Counted from the stretch's first letter, positions 1 through 7,188 are shown. The stretch: DNA of 9,260 nucleotides from Phycisphaerales bacterium UBA2396 (GCA_002343325.1 DDSG01000126.1:1-9260), one strand, 5' to 3'. The notes: generated by a model not told the origin, from the sequence alone. Numbers and translations are program-made.

Positions 1-95
1 GGTGGCGGCGGCGGCGGCTGGGCGACCGCGCCGGAGTGGCCCGAGAGGGCGTGAAGGGTCGCGATCAGGGCGGCGAAGAGTGTCGAGCGCTTCAT
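1..95 (-). CDS. N-terminus of an exported protein of unknown function (runs off left edge)
   Basis: The minus strand from an ATG at 95 reads 31 codons to the window edge. They form a textbook Sec signal peptide: a basic start (MKRS), a hydrophobic core rich in Ala and Leu (residues 5-18), and an AVA-Q signal peptidase I-like site at about residue 25. A run of at least five prolines follows, encoded by a CCG-type triplet repeat. The mature domain lies outside the window, so no function can be given. The start is only 11 bp downstream of the esterase stop codon on the same strand, so it probably belongs to the same operon. No strong Shine-Dalgarno sequence is visible. Export is well supported by the sequence; identity is unknown. 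Confidence 0.72.
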   Translation of the reverse strand, partial: MKRSTLFAALIATLHALSGHSGAVAQPPPPP

Positions 96-106
96 CGAAC
101 GGGAGT

Positions 107-1747
107 CTACCGGGGCGAAGGGGGCGGGGTTGAGGGGTTTGATGGGGCTGGCGAGGGAGTGGAGGGTTGCTCGTGGAGCCAGCCGTGGGCCTTGCCGTGC
201 TCGACCATCTGCTCGGTGATCTGGCGGGCGGGGGACGAGCCGAAAATGGTGCCGTGATCGACGCCCGGGACGAGGGTGATGTAGCCGGGCCCGGTGCCGG
301 TCGGATCGAGTTTCTGGAGGTCATCCCGGAGGGCTTGGACGGCCTGTTCGAGGAAGAAGTTGTCCTGCTCGCCGCAGAGGAGGCGTACAGATCGGCGGAA
401 GATGGGGGAGTAGCGGGCGGGGTCGTCGCGGAGCAGGGCGGCGATGTCGTAGCGGCGGTAGGCGTTTGCAACGTCGGGGTCGAGGGCGCCGGTGATGGGG
501 TCGAAGAGGGCGGCGGGGTTGCCGGCGGCATTGCGAGGGCCGAAGACGGCGAACCAGGAATCCCACTGCTGGGCGGAGGTGTTGTCGGGGCCGAGGATGT
601 CCTCGCCGCGTGCTTCGCGTTCGATCGTCATGACGGGGCGATTCTGTCGGCGGTAGCTGACGATACGGCCATTCTCGATCGCGGCGGGGATGGCCTCGAG
701 CCTGCGGGTGGTTTCGGGCTCGATCGGCCGGTACATGGAGGACTGGGCGAAGATGTCGACGAGCTGGAAGTGGCGGAAGTCGACAGGATCGGGGCTGGTG
801 GACCAGCAGGCGCCGAAGACCTCTGGGTGCTGGGTGGCGAGCCAGAGGGTGCTCCACCCGCCGGAGGAGTGGCCGCGGAGGAGGCGTGCCTCGGGCTTGG
901 GGATGAGGGGGAAGGCACGTTCAAGCGCGGGGATGAGTTCCTGGGTGAGGGCGCGGGCGCACGGGCCGTTGTTGTCGCTGTCGGCAAAGAGGGTGTGCCC
1001 GTTGGGGCCTTCGGGGTCGAGGACGATCCAGAAGGTGCTGCGGGCGAGGGCGGCGGCGGGAGCGGCGGGGTCTTGCGTTCGGCGGCGGCGAGAGGCGATT
1101 CCGGCGGCGGATTCGTGGTTGCCGCCAAAGCCCGGGACCTCATAGACGGCGGCGTAGGCTTTCGAGGGATCGAAGTCGGTCGGGAGGACGACCCCCGCGC
1201 GGAGTGTGACGGGCACGCCGCGGAAGCTGCTGAGCAGCTCGGAGCGGACGGAGAACCAGCGGACGCGGTCGTTGTCGGCGGGGGGCTTGGGGTCGGTGAC
1301 GCGGTCGAGCGTGAGCTGCACGGCGGCGGTTTGGGACTCGGTGACAACCACCTTGACTTCGGCACCTGTGAAGAGGTTGCCCTTCTCGCGGCGCCAGGAG
1401 GAATCCGCACGCTGGGTGTCGAGTCGGGCCTGAACGCGGTAGGTGCCGGGTGGGAGCTTTGAGGGCGGAACGGAGATGGTGTCGGCGGTGTCCGGGAGCG
1501 CGATCACCGAGCCCGGTTCGACGTCGCGGACGTCGATGCCGAAGATGGGCTGCTCGCTTTCCCAGAAGGGGCCGTTGAGCGGCGGGGTGTCGTTGCCGAG
1601 CCCCGAGCCGTCGCGGATGAGGAGTACGACGAGCCTTCCCGAGACGGGCCGATCGGCGATGGCGGGGTCGATGCGCACGGCGATGGCGACGCCCGCGTGG
1701 GCCAGGGTGGAGAGGGAGAGGACGCACGCCGCGGGGAGGGATCGCAT
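107..1747 (-). CDS. Secreted alpha/beta-hydrolase-fold esterase (putative esterase D-like family)
   Basis: This 546-residue protein starts at the ATG at 1747 with a signal peptide (hydrophobic residues 4-18, probable cleavage around LAHA-G). Residues about 25-165 look like a beta-rich accessory domain with no motif I recognise. The hydrolase domain follows. Its probable nucleophile is Ser294 in GHSSGG (G-x-S-x-G, with a Gly-Gly that suits the nucleophile elbow). The probable acid is Asp462 in LLCGEQD and the probable general base is His498 in VDHGT, so a complete Ser-Asp-His triad in the right order is visible. About 168 residues separate Ser and Asp, which is long for an esterase D-type domain and suggests an inserted cap. 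The last 20 or so residues are a Pro/Ser/Thr-rich tail. The substrate is not evident. Its place 39 bp after the aldolase in a rhamnose operon makes an ester-bearing glycan or glycoside (acetyl or feruloyl) a reasonable inference, not a demonstrated role. Alternatives are a peptidase-like or lipase-like hydrolase of the same fold. Confidence 0.82.
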   Translation of the reverse strand: MRSLPAACVLSLSTLAHAGVAIAVRIDPAIADRPVSGRLVVLLIRDGSGLGNDTPPLNGPFWESEQPIFGIDVRDVEPGSVIALPDTADTISVPPSKLPPGTYRVQARLDTQRADSSWRREKGNLFTGAEVKVVVTESQTAAVQLTLDRVTDPKPPADNDRVRWFSVRSELLSSFRGVPVTLRAGVVLPTDFDPSKAYAAVYEVPGFGGNHESAAGIASRRRRTQDPAAPAAALARSTFWIVLDPEGPNGHTLFADSDNNGPCARALTQELIPALERAFPLIPKPEARLLRGHSSGGWSTLWLATQHPEVFGACWSTSPDPVDFRHFQLVDIFAQSSMYRPIEPETTRRLEAIPAAIENGRIVSYRRQNRPVMTIEREARGEDILGPDNTSAQQWDSWFAVFGPRNAAGNPAALFDPITGALDPDVANAYRRYDIAALLRDDPARYSPIFRRSVRLLCGEQDNFFLEQAVQALRDDLQKLDPTGTGPGYITLVPGVDHGTIFGSSPARQITEQMVEHGKAHGWLHEQPSTPSPAPSNPSTPPPSPR

Positions 1748-1786
1748 GCGTGATTGTTGGTGGGCGGAGAGAGACGGGCCGTCCGA

Positions 1787-2554
1787 TCAGTGGGATTCGG
1801 CGGCGTGCCGTTCGAAGGCGGCGCGGCGGTAGGCCTCGTCAGCGCGGGTGTGGATGCGCTGAACGTCGGCCTCGGTCATAAAGCTTGGGCCGCCCGCGGG
1901 GAGGGTGCCGAGGAGAATACGGGCGGCCTTGACGGCCATGGCGGTGGTCTGTTCGACCTCGCGTGCGGTGGCGCCCAGGACGATCAGCCCGTGGTTTCGA
2001 AGGTAGATCTCCCGCGGGTAGGTGTGGTGGGCGAGCTGGAACCTCTCGAGCCCTTCGGCGATGACTCGCGCGAGGGGGACACCCGGGTCGGCGTAGGGGA
2101 TGAGGAGGGGCTTGGGGCCGCAGAGCACGACCTGGTCCGGGAAGAGGCGTCCTTTGGCGAGGAGGTCGAAGTTGGCGGAGCAGGTGAGCGCGTTGACGGC
2201 GACGGGGTGCGTGTGCCCGACGAATCGGACGCCGGGGATGCGGAGACAGACCGCGTGCATGAGGGCCTCGGTGGAGGCGCGGGGGCCGGGCTCGACTGCG
2301 GCGCTGGCGAGCCAGGCGGAAACGTCGTCGTCGGAGGGCGTTGGGCCGTTGAGCATGTCGAGGACGCGCGATTCGCGGAGCCTGACGAAGTTGGCGGCGG
2401 AGGCGGTACGGAGTTCTGAACCAGAAGCCTTGACGTAGAAGGTGTCGTCACCGAGGCAGGCGGAGGTGTTTCCCTCGCCGATAATGGTGAGGTCGCGGGC
2501 GGGCTCGCCCAGACGGTTGGAGAGCGTGATCAGATCGCTGAGCACCGGGTTCAC
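1787..2554 (-). CDS. Stand-alone class II (zinc-dependent) aldolase, sugar-phosphate type
   Basis: This 255-residue protein of the class II aldolase/adducin fold has the length of FucA/RhaD-type enzymes. It shows the phosphate-binding GEGNTS (residues 26-31), the VKASGSEL segment (41-48), Glu96 in STEALMH, the zinc-binding His114 and His116 of HTHP, and a third His188 in RNHG. The full metal and catalytic set is therefore present. I chose the GTG start at 2554. It overlaps the rhamnulokinase stop by four bases (GTGA) and has a GGGAG ribosome binding site about 7 bases upstream. A TTG 36 bases further upstream would lie inside the kinase gene and adds a non-conserved leader. It cleaves or decarboxylates a phosphorylated ketose or related acid by family precedent. 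Candidates are L-fuculose-1-phosphate, L-rhamnulose-1-phosphate or a 3-oxo-tetronate phosphate. The exact substrate cannot be read from sequence. It is the second aldolase of this operon, after the fused one. Confidence 0.9.
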   Translation of the reverse strand: MNPVLSDLITLSNRLGEPARDLTIIGEGNTSACLGDDTFYVKASGSELRTASAANFVRLRESRVLDMLNGPTPSDDDVSAWLASAAVEPGPRASTEALMHAVCLRIPGVRFVGHTHPVAVNALTCSANFDLLAKGRLFPDQVVLCGPKPLLIPYADPGVPLARVIAEGLERFQLAHHTYPREIYLRNHGLIVLGATAREVEQTTAMAVKAARILLGTLPAGGPSFMTEADVQRIHTRADEAYRRAAFERHAAESH

Positions 2555-4083
2555 ATCGGACTCCCATCCCAGACAAGTGCGTGGGAACAACGGACAAGGT
2601 CATCGTATCGGTCGGCGGCCTGATTCCACAGGGAGGAAGCGGAAGGGTCTGGGTCGATGCGTCGTGGCGGGGTGGTCTGGCGGACGATCTGTCGCAGGTG
2701 GGCATGATCGCGGAGGAGCCCAAGGCCCAGAGCCTGCATGAGGATGTTGCCGGCGGCGGTGGCTTCCTCCGGGCCGGCGAGGACGGGGACGCCGATCGCG
2801 TCGGCGGTCATGCGCGTGAGGAGCGAGTTTCGCGAACCGCCGCCGACGAGGTGGAGGCGATCGATCGATCGGCCGAGAACGCCTTCGAGGAGGCGCAGGG
2901 TGGCGCGGTAGGCAAGGGCGAGCGAGTCGAGGCAGGTGCGGGTGAACTCGCCGGGGGTGGTGGGGATGGGCTGGTTGGTCTGGCGGGCGAAGGCGGCGAT
3001 CTTGGCGGGCATGTCGCCCGGGAGCGCGAAGGGCCCCCACTGCGGATCGACCAGGGTGCGAAAGGGGGGCTGATCCTGGGCGAGGCGTGTGAGCTCGGCG
3101 TAGTCGAAGTCGCGGCCGGCGGCGGCGAAGGCACGTCGGCACTCCTGCACGAGCCAGAGCCCGGCGATGTTCTTGAGGAAGCGAACGGTGCCGGCGAGCC
3201 CGAGTTCGTTGGTGAAGGGAACTCGGAAGGCGTCGTCGGACTGAACAGGGTGCGTCAGTTCGACACCCAGGAGAGACCAGGTGCCGCTGGAAAGAAAGGC
3301 CCAGGAGCCGCCGGGCTCGGCGGGGATGGCGGCAACGGCGCAGGCGGTGTCGTGCCCGGTGGGGCGGACGATGCGCACGCCTGTGGGAAGACCCAGGTCG
3401 TGGGCGATCCACGGGTGAAGCTCGCCGATGTCGGTGGCGGGTTCGCCGATGGCGGGGAACAGGGAAGCGGGAAGCCCGAGGCGTTGGATGAGGGAGGTTG
3501 CCCACTGGCCCGAGACGGGGTCGAGGAGCTGGCTCGTGGAGGCGATGGATCGCTCGGCGTGAAGGGGGCCGCCGAGCCAATGGTGGAAGAGGTCGGGCAG
3601 GAAGAGCAGCGTGCGGGCGGATTCGAGCAGACGTGGGGAGGCGTTGCGGAGGGCATCGAGCTGGAAGATGGTGTTGAGGGCCATCGTCTGGATGCCGGTG
3701 GCGGCGTAGATGTCTCGTTCGGGGATCGAGCCGAGAACCCGCTGCATCGCGGGGATGTTGGATTCGTCGCGGTAGCACCGGGGAAGAGCGAGCAGTTCGC
3801 CGCGCGGGCCAAGGAGGGCGAAGTCGACGCCCCAGGAATCGACGCCGACGCTGGCAAGCGTGAGCCCGGCGGCCCGGGCGTGCTCTGCGCCGCTTGCGAT
3901 GCCGGTGAGGATCTCTCGCCAGAGCCCGGTGATGTCCCATCGGAGGCCTTCGGGGAGGCGGACGGGGCGGTGCGTGAAGCGGTGCACTTCGGCGGTCGAG
4001 AGGACGCCCGACTCGATGGAACCGAGGACGGCGCGGCCTGATTCGGCGCCGAGATCGAGGGCGAGATGGGCCGGTCGGGGCAT
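2551..4083 (-). CDS. rhaB: L-rhamnulokinase, FGGY sugar kinase family
   Basis: This 510-residue cytoplasmic kinase transfers phosphate from ATP to L-rhamnulose, giving L-rhamnulose-1-phosphate. The ASKHA/FGGY layout is complete. The first phosphate-binding loop is LDLGAESGR (residues 9-17). The sugar-pocket segments WDITGLW (49-55) and VDSWGVDF (81-88) and TGIQTMALNT (129-138) follow. Asp245 in TGHDTA is the expected catalytic base. SSGTWSLLG (265-273), the RFLKNIAGLW stretch (301-310) and the adenosine-motif GGGSRN (414-419) complete the C-terminal lobe. The TGIQ...NT and RFLKNI.GLW segments are typical of rhamnulokinases rather than xylulo-, glycero- or L-fuculokinases, so the RhaB call is firm. 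The ATG at 4083 lies 5 bp after the stop of the aldolase/dehydrogenase gene. Its own stop overlaps the next gene by four bases, indicating translational coupling. No key residue is missing. Confidence 0.93.
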   Translation of the reverse strand: MPRPAHLALDLGAESGRAVLGSIESGVLSTAEVHRFTHRPVRLPEGLRWDITGLWREILTGIASGAEHARAAGLTLASVGVDSWGVDFALLGPRGELLALPRCYRDESNIPAMQRVLGSIPERDIYAATGIQTMALNTIFQLDALRNASPRLLESARTLLFLPDLFHHWLGGPLHAERSIASTSQLLDPVSGQWATSLIQRLGLPASLFPAIGEPATDIGELHPWIAHDLGLPTGVRIVRPTGHDTACAVAAIPAEPGGSWAFLSSGTWSLLGVELTHPVQSDDAFRVPFTNELGLAGTVRFLKNIAGLWLVQECRRAFAAAGRDFDYAELTRLAQDQPPFRTLVDPQWGPFALPGDMPAKIAAFARQTNQPIPTTPGEFTRTCLDSLALAYRATLRLLEGVLGRSIDRLHLVGGGSRNSLLTRMTADAIGVPVLAGPEEATAAGNILMQALGLGLLRDHAHLRQIVRQTTPPRRIDPDPSASSLWNQAADRYDDLVRCSHALVWDGSPM

Positions 4084-4088
4084 GAGTG

Positions 4089-6287
4089 CTATCTCAGGAA
4101 GGCCTCGTGGAGCCCGCCGTCAACGTTGATCACCTGGCCGGTCGTGCGTGAGGCACGGTCGGAGACGAGGAAGTGGACGGCCTCGGCCTGATCGGCGGGG
4201 ATGATGGGCGACTTGAGGAGCGTGCGCTCGGCGTAGAAGGCGGCGAGCTTGTCGCGGAGCGTCTCGGTGGAGTCGGCGTCGCTGTGCGGGATGTTGTACT
4301 TGGCGAGCGAGGCAAGCACCCGGTCGCGCGGGAACATCGTCGAACCCTCGACCACGGTCGCGGGGGCGACGGCGTTGACGCGGACCAGCGGGGCGAGCTC
4401 GATCGCCAATTCGCGGACGAGGTGGTTGGCGGCGGCCTTGCTGGTGTCGTAGGCGAGGCTGCCCTTCTTGGGGACCACGCCGTTCACGCTGGTGGTGAGG
4501 ACGATCGAGGCGCGGAGGCCCTGGGACTTCAAGATGGCGGCGGCTTCCTCGGCGACGACGGCGGCGCCGCGAACGTTGACCTCGAACGTGGTGCGCCACT
4601 GGTCGTCGGTGACACGGCCGTTCGCGCCCGGAGCGATGTAGACGCCAGCAGTGACGACGATGCTATCGATGCCGCCGTAGGCGAGCAGGGCGTGCTTGAG
4701 GAGGGCGGCGACGGAGGCGCGGTCGGTGATGTCGGCGGCGCAGTGCGTGGCCTGGCCGCACCCGCTGACTCCGGACCCGGAAACGCCGATGCCCATGCCG
4801 TAAGTCTTGGTGAGTTCGGCGGCGGTCTGTTCGGCGGCGGCGGGGTCGCGGTCGGCGCAGACGATGTGGGCGCCGTCTCTGGCGAGACGATGGGCGGCGG
4901 TGCGCCCGATGCCGTTGCCCGCGCCGATGACGACGACAGCGTGGCGGGCGAGCTCCTTCTCGGGGGGCATGCGCTTGAGCTTGGCTTCCTCGAGGAGCCA
5001 GTACTCGATGTCGAAGGCTTCCTGCTGGGGGAGCGCGATGTAGCCCCCGACGGATTCGGCGCCGCGCATCACGTCGACGGCGCAGCAATAGAACTCGGCG
5101 GTGACGCGGCTTTCGCTCTTGGTCTTGCCCCAGGCGATCATGCCCAGACCCGGGATCAGCACCACGGTCGGGTTCGGGTCGCGCATCGCCGGGCTATCCG
5201 GGCGGCGGCATCGCTCGTAGTACGCGGCGTAGTCCTTGCGGTACTGGTCGAGGCCGGCGTCGATGGCCTTCTTGAGCGTGTCGATCGAGCCGGTGGCTGG
5301 ATCCCACGGGACATAGAAGGGCTTGATCTTGGTGCGGAGGAAATGGTCGGGGCAGGAGGTGCCCAGTTCCGCCAGGCGCGGCGCGTCGGCGGAATTGACG
5401 AAGCGGAGGATTTCCGGGCGGTGTTCGATGGTACCGAAGAAACGGGCGCGGGTGGACACACGCCCGCGGAGCCAGGGGAGGAGTTCGGCGAGCATCGCCT
5501 CGCGTCGAGTGGGGTCGAGGTCGGGGTATCGAGAGCCGCCGAACGCACGGTCGCCGAGGTCCTTGGACTCGAGATAGCGAGCGGCCCGTTCGATGAGGTC
5601 GAGAGTGGTCTGGTAGCAGGCTTTGTCGGAGTCGGCCCAGTTCATCAGGCCGTGCTGACCCATGACGATGCCGCGGAGCGAGGGGTTGCGGGCGATCTGG
5701 TCGCGGATGGCGAGCCCGAGATCGAATCCGGGCCTCTGCCAATCGACCCACCCGACCTCGCCGCCCCAGATCTCGCGGGTGAGCGCCTTGCCGTCGCGGC
5801 TGGCGGCGATGGCGATGACGGCGTTGGGGTGCGTGTGATCGACATGGGCCGCGGGCACAAAGGCGTGGAGCGGGGTATCGATCGAGGGTGCGCAGGGATT
5901 CAGGTTGAAGGTGCAGTGCTGATACGCGCCGACCATCCGGTCTTCGATGGGGGTCTTGGGGCCTCGTGCCGGGTCGGCCTTCCACAGCGATTCAAGCCCG
6001 AGGACTCGCGGCAGGACGAGCGAAGCGAAGTTGGCCTTGGTCGCGGTGCGGAGGTCGCCGCCGGAGCCTTTGACCCACAGCACCGGCACGGATTCGCCGG
6101 TGATGGGATCGCGGTCGGCGAGCTTGGCTGAGGTGTTGCCGCCGCCGGTGTTGGTGATGCGCTGGTCGCTGCCGAGGAGGTTGGATCGGTAGATGAGCCG
6201 AGCGACAGGATCGAGGCGATCGGCGACGGCGTCGTCCCAGAGGAAGCGAACGTGACGATAGTGGTGTGTGCTTGTGGAACCGGGCAT
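4089..6287 (-). CDS. rhaEW: Bifunctional rhamnulose-1-phosphate aldolase / short-chain (lactaldehyde) dehydrogenase
   Basis: This 732-residue fusion has an N-terminal class II aldolase domain (about residues 15-440) and a C-terminal Rossmann-fold SDR domain (about 447-732). The aldolase part shows GGGNTSAKL (48-56), WVKGSGGDLRTA (71-82), zinc ligands His151 and His153 in HTHP, and His212 in GQHG. The SDR part shows the NAD-binding GAGNGIG (455-461), the active-site Ser600 and YDTSK (Tyr613, Lys617), and a Gly/Ser/Cys-rich insert (about 499-515). By family knowledge it splits L-rhamnulose-1-phosphate into dihydroxyacetone phosphate and L-lactaldehyde, then oxidises the lactaldehyde to L-lactate with NAD. 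The start is the ATG at 6287, with AAGGGA five bases upstream. An in-frame GTG at 6332 would lie inside the promoter region and add a poorly supported leader. It is the first gene of the leftward operon and faces the DeoR gene across a 121-bp gap. Both catalytic sets look intact. Confidence 0.93.
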   Translation of the reverse strand: MPGSTSTHHYRHVRFLWDDAVADRLDPVARLIYRSNLLGSDQRITNTGGGNTSAKLADRDPITGESVPVLWVKGSGGDLRTATKANFASLVLPRVLGLESLWKADPARGPKTPIEDRMVGAYQHCTFNLNPCAPSIDTPLHAFVPAAHVDHTHPNAVIAIAASRDGKALTREIWGGEVGWVDWQRPGFDLGLAIRDQIARNPSLRGIVMGQHGLMNWADSDKACYQTTLDLIERAARYLESKDLGDRAFGGSRYPDLDPTRREAMLAELLPWLRGRVSTRARFFGTIEHRPEILRFVNSADAPRLAELGTSCPDHFLRTKIKPFYVPWDPATGSIDTLKKAIDAGLDQYRKDYAAYYERCRRPDSPAMRDPNPTVVLIPGLGMIAWGKTKSESRVTAEFYCCAVDVMRGAESVGGYIALPQQEAFDIEYWLLEEAKLKRMPPEKELARHAVVVIGAGNGIGRTAAHRLARDGAHIVCADRDPAAAEQTAAELTKTYGMGIGVSGSGVSGCGQATHCAADITDRASVAALLKHALLAYGGIDSIVVTAGVYIAPGANGRVTDDQWRTTFEVNVRGAAVVAEEAAAILKSQGLRASIVLTTSVNGVVPKKGSLAYDTSKAAANHLVRELAIELAPLVRVNAVAPATVVEGSTMFPRDRVLASLAKYNIPHSDADSTETLRDKLAAFYAERTLLKSPIIPADQAEAVHFLVSDRASRTTGQVINVDGGLHEAFLR

Positions 6288-6296
6288 AGGCGTCCC

Positions 6297-6325
6297 TTGA
6301 ATCGGACAATAAACAACGGTATCAT
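6297..6325 (+). promoter_or_regulatory. Candidate sigma70-type promoter for deoR-lutAB
   Basis: TTGAAT (6297-6302) and TATCAT (6320-6325) are separated by exactly 17 bases and match the consensus hexamers at 4/6 and 5/6 positions. Transcription would start near 6332, giving a leader of about 77 bases that contains the inverted repeat at 6356-6387. This is a pattern match by eye in a GC-rich background, so it is plausible but unproven. Confidence 0.45.
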
Positions 6326-6328
6326 GCC
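6318..6328. promoter_or_regulatory. Near-palindrome GGTATCATGCC over both -10 elements, possible operator
   Basis: The 11-base sequence is an imperfect palindrome (GG-AT-x-AT-CC, with one mismatched arm pair) and sits on both candidate -10 elements. A repressor bound here would block both directions. It is short, no second copy was noticed in the gap, and DeoR-family operators are variable, so the call is tentative. Confidence 0.25.
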
Positions 6329-6348
6329 ACACATACGGGGCGAATCAA
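6321..6348 (-). promoter_or_regulatory. Candidate sigma70-type promoter for the rhaEW operon
   Basis: On the minus strand TTGATT (6348-6343) and CATGAT (6326-6321) are separated by 16 bases, each matching the consensus at 4/6 positions. Transcription would begin near 6314, leaving a short leader before the ribosome binding site at 6298-6293 and the ATG at 6287. Its -10 overlaps the -10 of the plus-strand candidate, so the two promoters would face each other. This is weaker than the plus-strand match. Confidence 0.35.
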
Positions 6349-6355
6349 GCAGAAA

Positions 6356-6387
6356 CCCGCACGAAGCCGGAAAAACGGTCGTGCGGG
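6356..6387 (+). repeat. Inverted repeat / possible 5'-leader hairpin upstream of the DeoR gene
   Basis: CCCGCACGA (6356-6364) and TCGTGCGGG (6379-6387) are perfect 9-base complements with a 14-base spacer. An inner CCG (6367-6369) can pair with CGG (6376-6378), leaving a two-base bulge and a GAAAAA loop. As RNA it would be a stable hairpin in the leader of the regulator message, ending 21 bases before the ATG. As DNA it could be an operator for a dimeric regulator. There is no U-run after it, so it does not look like an intrinsic terminator. Confidence 0.6.
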
Positions 6388-6408
6388 CGGAAGACGGAGC
6401 GGCGGGCC

Positions 6409-7188
6409 ATGGGACAACCATCGTCGGGCATGTTGGCGTCGGAACGGCACCGCGGGATTCTCGCCCGGCTCGCCTCGGCGGGGGGCGTGCGCGTCGCGCA
6501 GCTTGCTTCGGATCTGAACGTCACGCAGGAGACGATCCGGCGGGACCTCGAGCGGCTGGATGCGGAAGGGAAGCTCGTGCGGACGCACGGCGGGGCGATG
6601 GCCGTGGAGACGGATCGGCGTGAACTGCCGCTGGACGTCCGCGAGACGATCAACCTGGACAAGAAGCGTGCGATCGCTCGGCGGGCGGTTCGGGAGATCG
6701 TGCCGGGCGACGTGATCGCGCTGGATGCGAGCTCCACGGCGCGCGAGCTGGCTCGGATCATCCCGGATATCCCGGTGACGGTCGTGACCAACGCGTTGCC
6801 GGTGGCGTCGGCGCTGATCGACCGGCCGGCGGTGCGGGTGATCATGACGGGGGGGATCCTCGATCGTCCGAGCATGTCGCTGGTCGGGCCTTTGGCTGAG
6901 CAGTCGCTGGATCGGTTCCACATTCAGAAGCTGTTCCTGTCGTGCCGGGGGTTTGACGTGGCGCGCGGGCTGAGCGTGGCGGCGGACGAGCACGCTGGGA
7001 TCAAGCGCCGGATGGTGGACCTTTCCGACGCGGTGTACCTGCTGGTGGACGGGGCGAAGATCGGCGTCCGGAGCGTCGAGTTCTTCGCGCCGGCGGAAGA
7101 GATCGACATGCTGATCACCGACGCGACGCTCGACGCCAAGTCCGAGGCGGATCTGCGTGGCAAGGGCGTCCGTATCGAGCGGGCGTGA
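6409..7188 (+). CDS. DeoR-family transcriptional regulator, probable rhamnose/lactate pathway repressor
   Basis: This 259-residue protein has the standard DeoR-family length. An N-terminal winged helix-turn-helix (about residues 10-65) carries the family signature around VTQETIRRDLERL and the wing LVRTHGGA (56-63). The C-terminal sensor domain (about 75-235) is of the isomerase-like DeoR effector fold. It has DASSTARELAR (106-116), VVTNALPVA (125-133), a Gly-Gly at 148-149 and the late VDGAKIG segment (213-219), which are typical phosphosugar-binding features. The start at 6409 has a GGAG about nine bases upstream; the next ATG at 6430 has no such site. The gene is divergent from rhaEW and overlaps lutA by four bases. 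By analogy with DeoR-type RhaR regulators next to RhaEW genes in other bacteria, it probably represses both directions until a rhamnose pathway intermediate binds. The effector is an inference. Confidence 0.9.
   Translation: MGQPSSGMLASERHRGILARLASAGGVRVAQLASDLNVTQETIRRDLERLDAEGKLVRTHGGAMAVETDRRELPLDVRETINLDKKRAIARRAVREIVPGDVIALDASSTARELARIIPDIPVTVVTNALPVASALIDRPAVRVIMTGGILDRPSMSLVGPLAEQSLDRFHIQKLFLSCRGFDVARGLSVAADEHAGIKRRMVDLSDAVYLLVDGAKIGVRSVEFFAPAEEIDMLITDATLDAKSEADLRGKGVRIERA

Larger units (their letters stand above)
6288..6408. promoter_or_regulatory. Divergent control region between rhaEW and the DeoR gene
   Basis: This is the only substantial gap in the window, and it is visibly richer in A/T than the genes on either side. 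It must carry the start signals for both the leftward rhamnose operon and the rightward deoR-lutAB operon. It holds candidate promoters in both directions with overlapping -10 elements, a near-palindrome over that overlap, and a strong inverted repeat closer to the DeoR gene. Each is listed separately. A DeoR-family repressor encoded at its edge is the expected binder, which is inference from gene order. Confidence 0.75.

Noticed and set aside
2555..2590. Upstream TTG start for the stand-alone aldolase at 2590
   Set aside because: The GTG at 2554 has a GGGAG site and a four-base overlap with rhaB like the other gene pairs here. The extra residues look like read-through of kinase sequence.
2581..4041. 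Long open frame on the plus strand opposite rhaB, rich in Gly, Glu and Val
   Set aside because: It is a shadow of the rhamnulokinase gene caused by high GC in third codon positions. It shows no recognisable motif, while the minus strand has every kinase motif.
2551..4083. L-fuculokinase, xylulokinase or glycerol kinase as alternatives for the FGGY kinase
   Set aside because: The TGIQ...NT, TGHDTA, SSGTWSLLG and RFLKNI.GLW segments together are the rhamnulokinase pattern, and the adjacent RhaEW fusion agrees.
4173..6131. 652-codon open frame on the plus strand opposite rhaEW
   Set aside because: Low-complexity Gly/Asp/Val-rich translation without domain signatures, fully covered by the well-supported fusion gene.
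6288..6332. Upstream in-frame GTG start for rhaEW at 6332
   Set aside because: It lies within the candidate promoter -10 region, lacks a good ribosome binding site, and adds 15 residues not expected in the family. The ATG at 6287 has AAGGGA at the right distance.
6356..6387. Inverted repeat as an intrinsic terminator
   Set aside because: There is no T-run after the stem on either strand, and no convergent gene end lies near it.
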